NCBI GenBank assembly: GCA_040394475.1
Contig: JBEBSD010000098.1
Location: 1-20,313 of the forward strand
Length of the DNA stretch: 20,313 nucleotides
Source of the DNA: JBEBSD01 sp040394475
GTDB lineage: Bacteria > Bacteroidota > Bacteroidia > Cytophagales > Spirosomataceae
Direction of reading: 5' to 3'
In this document: piece after piece, positions 16,227 through 20,313 of the stretch
Position numbering within the stretch: position 1 is the first letter of the stretch
Layout of the letters: each line of letters begins with the position of its first letter
Notes under the pieces: model-generated
Databases searched by the model: none
Told to the model about the DNA's origin: nothing
The model's input: only the letters and a program-made list of their open reading frames with translations
Position numbers and translations under genes: made by a program

Positions 16227-17001
16227 GCTGTTAGAAAAAGTTTATATAGGTAACAAACCAGCTATTTTCGCAGTCGAAGAAATCGACGAAACGGAATCAT
16301 CCGCAAACTCTCAAAAAAACTGCATCGTATCTATGCCTACAGGTCTGGAAATCATTTATAACGGGAAGCTGATCGCTTCTGCAGCGCCTGCGGAAAACCA
16401 ATGGCTTTTATTCGGAATTCAGACCTTGGGAAGCAGCGTTAGTTTTTCCCTTCAGCGACTGGGTGTAGCACCCGGAGAAACCGTCCTACATTATGCTGTA
16501 ATGCATCCTCATGACAGGATCTGCATCAAAGTCAAAGAAATTGATGTCGAAACAGCGCAACTCTTCGACAACGACGACTATATTACCTTTATTCAGCTCG
16601 AAATATACAATCATTTACACGCATGCTTACATAATCCACCACCCCCTGCTGATGATCTAGGTTTTGAATATACTATCAATGGAACTACCATTAATGTCCC
16701 GCTGGCCAATCAGCAAAAACCGGGATTTGCCATTGTCCAGAACAAAAAAAACGGTGTAAAAATCAGCATCGGCGCAGACGTACGGGTTTCAACTACAACG
16801 ACGAAGCATAAATCCTGGGCTGAATCCTACCTCAGCTCAGGTGACGAAGTAACGATTGCGTTTAAACCTGTTGACCAGGAAACACCTTGTACGTCCGAAG
16901 AAGAATATGCTTCAGAAGCCGCAGTGGTAAAAGAAAAGCAAATCGCCGATTACCATTCCCTTCGTGCTGAACTAACGGAGAAGGGGGTTTTGGGACGATA
17001 G
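16225..17001 (+). CDS. orphan hypothetical protein between repeat arrays
   Basis: A 258-residue protein I do not recognise. It has no signal peptide or membrane helix. Residues 1-190 look like beta-rich sequence (IVSMPTGLEIIYNGKLIASA; FEYTINGTTINVPL; GVKISIGADVRVSTTTTKH), and the last 45 residues are acidic and probably helical (SEEEYASEAAVVKEKQIADY). A PPPP stretch lies near residue 137. Coding is supported by 258 stop-free codons in one frame and by non-repetitive, protein-like composition between two repeat arrays. The usual start is ATG 16225, but a perfect TATAAT overlaps it, so the true start could be Met37 or another later codon. Its stop lies only a few bases before array 2. Its base composition looks A/T-richer than its neighbours. 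Confidence 0.65.
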   Translation: MLLEKVYIGNKPAIFAVEEIDETESSANSQKNCIVSMPTGLEIIYNGKLIASAAPAENQWLLFGIQTLGSSVSFSLQRLGVAPGETVLHYAVMHPHDRICIKVKEIDVETAQLFDNDDYITFIQLEIYNHLHACLHNPPPPADDLGFEYTINGTTINVPLANQQKPGFAIVQNKKNGVKISIGADVRVSTTTTKHKSWAESYLSSGDEVTIAFKPVDQETPCTSEEEYASEAAVVKEKQIADYHSLRAELTEKGVLGR

Positions 17002-17002
17002 A

Positions 17003-17416
17003 TGTCTGGGGCGGGTCCCCGGTCTTTGGTGCTGGAAAATGTGAACCGGGCTGAGTATTTTTTGGGGAATGGGCAACGGGGTTTGGGCAACGGGCGGGGA
17101 GCTGGGTGCCTGGCCCGGGTCCGCGGTCTCTGGTGCTGGATGATGTGAACCGGGCGGGTATTTTTTGGGGAATGGGCAACGGGGAATGGGCAATGGGCGG
17201 GGAGCTGGATGCATGGCCAGGGTCCCCGGTCTCTGGTGCTGGATAATGTGGGCCGGGCGGGTATTTTTTGGGGAATGGGCAACGGGGAATGGGCAACGGG
17301 CGGGGAGCTGGGTGCCTGGCCCGGGTCCCCGGTCTCTGGTGCTGGATGATGTGGGCCGGGCGGGTATTTTTTGGGGAATGGGCAACGGGGGGTGGGCAAT
17401 GGGCGGAGAGCTCGAT
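17003..17416 (+). repeat. 103-bp tandem repeat array 2
   Basis: GTATTTTTT recurs at 17055, 17158, 17261 and 17364, again every 103 bp and in the same orientation as array 1. Units carry CTGGGTGCCTGGCCCGGGTC and GGTCTCTGGTGCTGG ahead of the G-rich core. The long open frames on both strands here follow from a unit with few stops, not from genes. Confidence 0.95.
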
Positions 17417-17715
17417 GCCTGTTTTCCCCGTTCCCTTCCTGGCTATCGGCAATCAGCAGTCGGCTATCGGCGCAAAACCGGGGGTTCGACTCAGCTCACC
17501 CGGCGGTACTTCGTCGCCCATTCCCCGTTCCCCATTCCCTCCCTGGCTATCGGCTATCAGCAGTCAGCTATCGGCTATCAGCTATCGGCAAACGCCTGTT
17601 CCCCATTCCCTCCCTGGCTATCGGCAATCAGCAGTCGGCTATCGGCGCAAAACCGGGGGTTCGACTCCGCTCACCCGGCGGTACTTCGTTGCCCATTCCC
17701 CGTTGCCCATTCCCC
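17417..17715. repeat. second repeat family: two ~120-bp copies around a heptamer tract
   Basis: Copy 1 (17417-17539) and copy 2 (17594-17715) are nearly identical and lie 175 bp apart from landmark to landmark. Each has 7-nt words GGCTATC/GGCAATC/AGCAGTC, then a segment with GGGTTCGACT and GCTCACCCGG, then CCCATTCCCCGTTG-type words. Between them, 17545-17593 is seven 7-nt words, mostly RGCTATC. The last 25 nt (17691-17715) are the exact reverse complement of 17167-17191 in array 2. Confidence 0.9.
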
Positions 17716-17856
17716 TCAAAACCCCAAAAATGGAATTAATACCGCTCCCCCGACGTTTGTACATAAGGAGTGTCTGTCGGAAGCATCCTCACACAGGAAG
17801 GGCTTCTTCAGGACCTCCGGTAAAACAATTTTCCACCTGTTAACCCCTTGTAAAAC

Positions 17857-18348
17857 ATGGCAAACGTTCAAACCAACATCGACATTAATATCGGCATCGA
17901 AGCCAAAAACAGGAAAGCCGTTGTGGCAGCCCTCACCAAACTACTCTCTGATGAGCATGTGCTCTATAATAAAACCAGAAGTTATCACTGGAATGTAGAA
18001 GGAACCAGTTTTATGGAGTTCCATCAGCTATTTGAAGCACAGTACACCCAGCTGGCTCAAATCATCGACGACATTGCGGAACGTATCCGGACCCTGGGCT
18101 ATCCTGCCGAGGGAAGGTTGAAAGAATTGCTGAAACTGGCGGAACTCGAAGAACCGGCTATTCCCTCCGACCCGATCAATCAGCTCGGCAACCTTCTGGT
18201 AGACCATGAAACGGTTATCCGCAGCCTGCGCCAGATGGCGAAAGACTTCCCTGAAAAATACGAGGACGACGGCGACGGTGATTTTGTGATCGGGCTGATG
18301 CAGCAACATGAAAAAACAGCCTGGATGCTCCGGAGTTACCTGCGTTAA
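17857..18348 (+). CDS. dps: Dps-family ferritin-like DNA-binding/iron-storage protein
   Basis: A 163-residue Dps, a 12-subunit shell that oxidises Fe(II) with peroxide and protects DNA under oxidative or starvation stress. The inter-subunit ferroxidase residues fit the family: H44 (SYHWNVEG), H56 (FHQLFE), D71 and E75 (IIDDIAERI), with the same spacing as the H31/H43/D58/E62 set of Listeria Dps. Five helices and full length. The short N-terminal arm (ANVQTNIDINIGIEAKNRK) has few Lys, so DNA binding may be weak. It starts at ATG 17857, 141 bp after the repeat region. No Bacteroidota -7 motif is obvious upstream. Confidence 0.95.
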   Translation: MANVQTNIDINIGIEAKNRKAVVAALTKLLSDEHVLYNKTRSYHWNVEGTSFMEFHQLFEAQYTQLAQIIDDIAERIRTLGYPAEGRLKELLKLAELEEPAIPSDPINQLGNLLVDHETVIRSLRQMAKDFPEKYEDDGDGDFVIGLMQQHEKTAWMLRSYLR

Positions 18349-18370
18349 CCAAGCTTCCCTTTTTTAACCG

Positions 18371-18405
18371 GCCGTGCTGCTTTTCAAAGGAGCGCGGCTA
18401 TTTTC
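18371..18405 (+). terminator. possible terminator after dps
   Basis: GCCGTGC (18371-18377) pairs with GCGCGGC (18392-18398) with one G-T wobble, followed by TATTTTCT. It lies 23 bp past the dps stop and overlaps the stop codon of the convergent HAD gene. The T-run is weak. Confidence 0.4.
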
Positions 18406-19040
18406 TGAGGCGTCAACCCAATGTAATCATTTACGTACAGCGGGCAGGCAGGCAATTCGGACGGCTGATGAGACGACAATACCCCGATCACCTGCATCCC
18501 GGCACGCTGCCCGGCGGTAATCCCCGAAAATGAATCTTCAAACACTATACAGGAAGCAGGGTCAACGCCCAGCCGATGAGCCGATTTCAGGTAAACTTCC
18601 GGATCAGGTTTGTGCCGGGTCACGTTTTCACTTGCCATCATTGATTCAAACAGTGGCCCGATACCCAGTACGCGGAGAATCATCTCCAGGTTGGCATAAG
18701 GTGCAGAAGTAGCGACTCCCAGTTTGAATCCGGCGGCTTTCAGGGCGGTCAGCAACTTGGGGAGGCCTGCAATCGGCTCCACCCGGTCACTGTAAATATC
18801 GCGGAAAAGCCCCTCCTTTTCATTTTCCAGCTTCTGAAGCTCTTCCCCTTTTATTTCCCGCTTCAAAAAATGGGACAGAATATAACTATTACTCTTTCCA
18901 AACATGTGCCGGGCAAACTCCTCATCGGAAGGACTAAAACCACGGCGGCCAAAAAATATCCGAAAAGCTTCGGAATGGGCAGGATTGGTATGGCAGATAA
19001 CGCCATCCATATCAAAAATTGCAGCAAGTGTTTGAGTCAT
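18384..19040 (-). CDS. HAD-superfamily hydrolase, beta-phosphoglucomutase/phosphatase type
   Basis: A 218-residue HAD subfamily IA enzyme with an alpha-helical C1 cap. Motif I is FDMDGVICHTNPAH, with D10 as nucleophile and D12 as acid/base. Motif II is VATSAPYAN, motif III the Lys in TRHKPDPEVYLKSAH, and motif IV IVFEDSFSGITAGQRAGM. The DGV and the cap fit beta-phosphoglucomutase-like or sugar-phosphate phosphatases; the substrate cannot be fixed. Cytoplasmic. It is downstream of the thioredoxin gene on the same strand with a 77-bp gap that holds a small hairpin, and convergent with dps. Confidence 0.9.
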   Translation of the reverse strand: MTQTLAAIFDMDGVICHTNPAHSEAFRIFFGRRGFSPSDEEFARHMFGKSNSYILSHFLKREIKGEELQKLENEKEGLFRDIYSDRVEPIAGLPKLLTALKAAGFKLGVATSAPYANLEMILRVLGIGPLFESMMASENVTRHKPDPEVYLKSAHRLGVDPASCIVFEDSFSGITAGQRAGMQVIGVLSSHQPSELPACPLYVNDYIGLTPQKIAALL

Positions 19041-19069
19041 ACTTGTGTTTAACGGTACGGCGGCTGTGC

Positions 19070-19087
19070 GCAGGACGCATCTCCTGC
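19070..19087 (-). other. intercistronic hairpin between thioredoxin and HAD genes
   Basis: GCAGGA (19070-19075) pairs perfectly with TCCTGC (19082-19087) around a 6-nt loop. No T-run follows on the minus strand, so it is more like an mRNA stability or processing hairpin than a terminator. Confidence 0.3.
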
Positions 19088-19117
19088 CGGCTATGGTGAC
19101 GGGAGTCGTTTATTTTA

Positions 19118-19651
19118 TCAGGCGTCGCGGAGCGCCCTTTCAAACAGATCGTGAATTTCCGGAGTATCCCAATGGGCAGCCCCGATACCTTCCTTCAGCA
19201 CCTGTCCTTTATAAATAATATACGTACGGGGAATCGCATTCCCGTCCAATACCTGCGGAAACCGGCCCGCATACTGATAAAAAGGCAGCTGATATCCTTT
19301 CCGGCTGATAAACGGGGCTACCGTCTCTGCATCTTCATCAGATACAATATAGAAGGCGACCTTGTCATTATCCTTATATTTGTCATAGAGGGTCTGAATA
19401 CCCGGCATTTCCATATTGCACGGCCCGCACCAGGTAGCCCATACATTCAGGAAAATCAATTTTTCAGGATCCATTCCTACCTGGTTCCCCTGTAAGTCTA
19501 CCAGCGAGTTTAAATACACCCCCTCTGAAGCGGTTGAAGAAACCACTCCCAGATCACCGTTCATCGGCTCGCTCCTGAAGCTATAATAAAGCGCCCCCAC
19601 CGCAAGCAAGGAGACTAATACCACCATTATAATGCCCGAATTCCCTTTCAT
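19118..19651 (-). CDS. membrane-anchored TlpA-like thioredoxin
   Basis: A 177-residue protein with an N-terminal membrane anchor (GIIMVVLVSLLAVGALYYSF, residues 6-25) and a periplasmic thioredoxin domain. The active site is W74-C75-G76-P77-C78 in NVWATWCGPCNMEMPG; the cis-proline lies in GNAIPRTYIIYKG. It probably acts in extracytoplasmic disulfide reduction, as TlpA/ResA proteins do. I chose ATG 19649-19651; a TTG three codons upstream is in frame but less likely. It may be cotranscribed with the HAD gene. A terminator-like hairpin lies in its probable leader. It is smaller than the DUF4369-type TlpA of this window and lacks that N-terminal domain. Confidence 0.92.
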   Translation of the reverse strand: MKGNSGIIMVVLVSLLAVGALYYSFRSEPMNGDLGVVSSTASEGVYLNSLVDLQGNQVGMDPEKLIFLNVWATWCGPCNMEMPGIQTLYDKYKDNDKVAFYIVSDEDAETVAPFISRKGYQLPFYQYAGRFPQVLDGNAIPRTYIIYKGQVLKEGIGAAHWDTPEIHDLFERALRDA

Positions 19652-19681
19652 AGATTGCAACTACATTTCAATTACCTGGCA

Positions 19682-19708
19682 AAAGCCTGCTTTCATATGG
19701 CAGGCTTT
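19682..19708 (-). promoter_or_regulatory. terminator-like hairpin in the thioredoxin leader
   Basis: A perfect 9-bp stem (AAAGCCTGC / GCAGGCTTT) around 9 nt is followed on the minus strand by TTTT. It lies 30 nt before the thioredoxin ATG and downstream of the -7 motif at 19731-19738, in a position for attenuation. It could also simply be a terminator for readthrough in either direction. Confidence 0.4.
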
Positions 19709-19730
19709 CACTTTAAAAAGCTTATTTTTA

Positions 19731-19738
19731 CAAATATA
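19731..19738 (-). promoter_or_regulatory. candidate -7 motif for the thioredoxin gene
   Basis: The minus strand reads TATATTTG, an exact TAnnTTTG, 79 nt before the ATG of the thioredoxin gene. No convincing -33 TTTG is seen 19-22 nt further upstream. Confidence 0.35.
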
Positions 19739-19748
19739 CATTGGTCGC

Positions 19749-20069
19749 ATGGCATTTAACGGTTTTGTTTTTAAAATTTCAAAACTCCACGTGGAAGGCA
19801 TGGCGCTGTTTCCCTTTATCCTGGTGAAACGTACCCCGGGCCCTGTCCTGCTGAATCACGAAAAAATACACCTCCGTCAACAGCTTGAATTAGGAATTAT
19901 CCTTTTTTATTGCTGGTACGGAGTGGAGTATCTTTTTCGCCTGATCCGGTCCGGAAACCACGCTACCGCCTACTATACAATTTCCTTCGAAAAGGAAGCT
20001 TTTCAGCACCAGGATAATTTACATTACCTGGCCACCCGCCGACCCTTCGCATTTACCCGGTATCTTTAA
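19749..20069 (+). CDS. small HExxH protein, putative minimal zinc metallopeptidase
   Basis: A 106-residue protein with HEKIH at residues 37-41 (zinc-binding HExxH) and FEKEAFQ at 80-86, where E81 or E83 could be a third ligand in the style of M48-type ExEA motifs. A hydrophobic stretch (GIILFYCWYGVEYLF, 49-63) lies between them and may be a membrane or buried helix. I chose ATG 19749 because the preceding frame (open from 19632) looks like untranslated leader, and the frame from MAFNGFVFKISKLHVEG is compact. The domain is far smaller than typical peptidases, so activity is inference; it may be a Bacteroidota family of unknown function. Array 3 begins about 10 bp past its stop codon. Confidence 0.7.
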   Translation: MAFNGFVFKISKLHVEGMALFPFILVKRTPGPVLLNHEKIHLRQQLELGIILFYCWYGVEYLFRLIRSGNHATAYYTISFEKEAFQHQDNLHYLATRRPFAFTRYL

Positions 20070-20078
20070 ACTTGTTAA

Positions 20079-20313
20079 TGCCTGGTCTCTGGTTTCTGGT
20101 GCCGGAGAATGTGGGCCGGGGCGGGTATTTTTTGGGGGAATGGGCAACGGGGTGCGGGCAATGGGCGGGGAGTTGGGTGCCTGGACCGGGTCTCCGGTTT
20201 CTGGTGCTGGAGAATGTGGACCAGGTCGGTATTTTTTTGGGGAATGGGCAATGGGGTGTGGGCAATGGGCGGGGAGCTGGGTGCCTGGCACGGGTCTCCG
20301 GTTTCTGGTGCTG
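20079..20313 (+). repeat. 103/104-bp tandem repeat array 3 (runs off the window end)
   Basis: GTATTTTTT is at 20125 and 20229, a 104-bp step, in the same orientation as arrays 1 and 2. The G-rich core and the GGGTGCCTGG and GGTTTCTGGTGCTGG segments match array 2. The array continues beyond the window. Minus-strand open frames here are not genes. Confidence 0.93.

Noticed and set aside
15690..17416. CRISPR array
   Set aside because: The period is long (103 bp) and the whole unit is repeated; there are no short repeats with unique spacers and no cas genes.
16862..17452. Pro-rich minus-strand proteins in array 2, and similar ones at 15610-16130 and 20019-20291
   Set aside because: They consist of the repeat translated in several frames at once, with no start context or family match. 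The frame changes every unit because 103 is not a multiple of 3.
17471..17510. tRNA-like T arm (GGTTCGACTC)
   Set aside because: No acceptor, D or anticodon arms are present, and the segment occurs in two copies inside a repeat.
17165..17998. plus-strand frames through the repeats that run into dps
   Set aside because: They are translations of repeat DNA and overlap dps in another frame; dps itself is a full-length, well-conserved gene.

Overview
The window reads as chromosomal DNA of a Bacteroidota (Bacteroidetes) bacterium, most likely from the Sphingobacteriales/Chitinophagales side. The reasons are several promoter-like TAnnTTTG motifs, few Shine-Dalgarno sites, a DUF4369-type TlpA thioredoxin, a peptide deformylase with an acidic insert, and GC-moderate, tightly packed housekeeping genes. 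This assignment is inferred from gene families and motifs; no 16S rRNA or marker search was possible.

Left part (1-6.5 kb, minus strand): a repeat-bearing intergenic stretch, an ElaA-type acetyltransferase, a class I aminotransferase with a clear terminator, and a compact rbfA - LolC/FtsX-type permease - secreted M1 aminopeptidase operon with an 8-bp overlap between the last two genes. Middle (6.6-15.6 kb): a plus-strand pair of envelope genes (a multipass GT-C-like membrane protein and a POTRA/Omp85-like barrel), then convergent proC, a TlpA thioredoxin co-directional with gatB, divergent gatC, and a def/omega-amidase pair. Most of this is ordinary core metabolism, translation and envelope biology.

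Right part (15.6-20.3 kb) is the unusual region. Three direct arrays of a 103-bp repeat (about 15.7-16.1, 17.0-17.4 and 20.1 kb to the window end) lie around small genes: an orphan 258-aa gene, dps, a HAD phosphatase/phosphomutase, a membrane-anchored TlpA thioredoxin and a 106-aa HExxH protein. Each repeat carries a G-rich core built of 7-nt words, with five or six G-tracts that fit a G-quadruplex. A second repeat family, also built of 7-nt words, follows array 2 and ends in a 25-nt exact inverted copy of the G-rich core. A third family of 7-nt words sits right at the proC start codon, and a pair of REP-like double hairpins occurs at 0.2 and 11.0 kb.

The best candidate for something undescribed is the orphan gene at 16225-17001. 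It is bracketed by direct 103-bp arrays and preceded by a perfect TTGACA-N17-TATAAT, a promoter form not expected as the norm in Bacteroidota. Its function cannot be read from the sequence.
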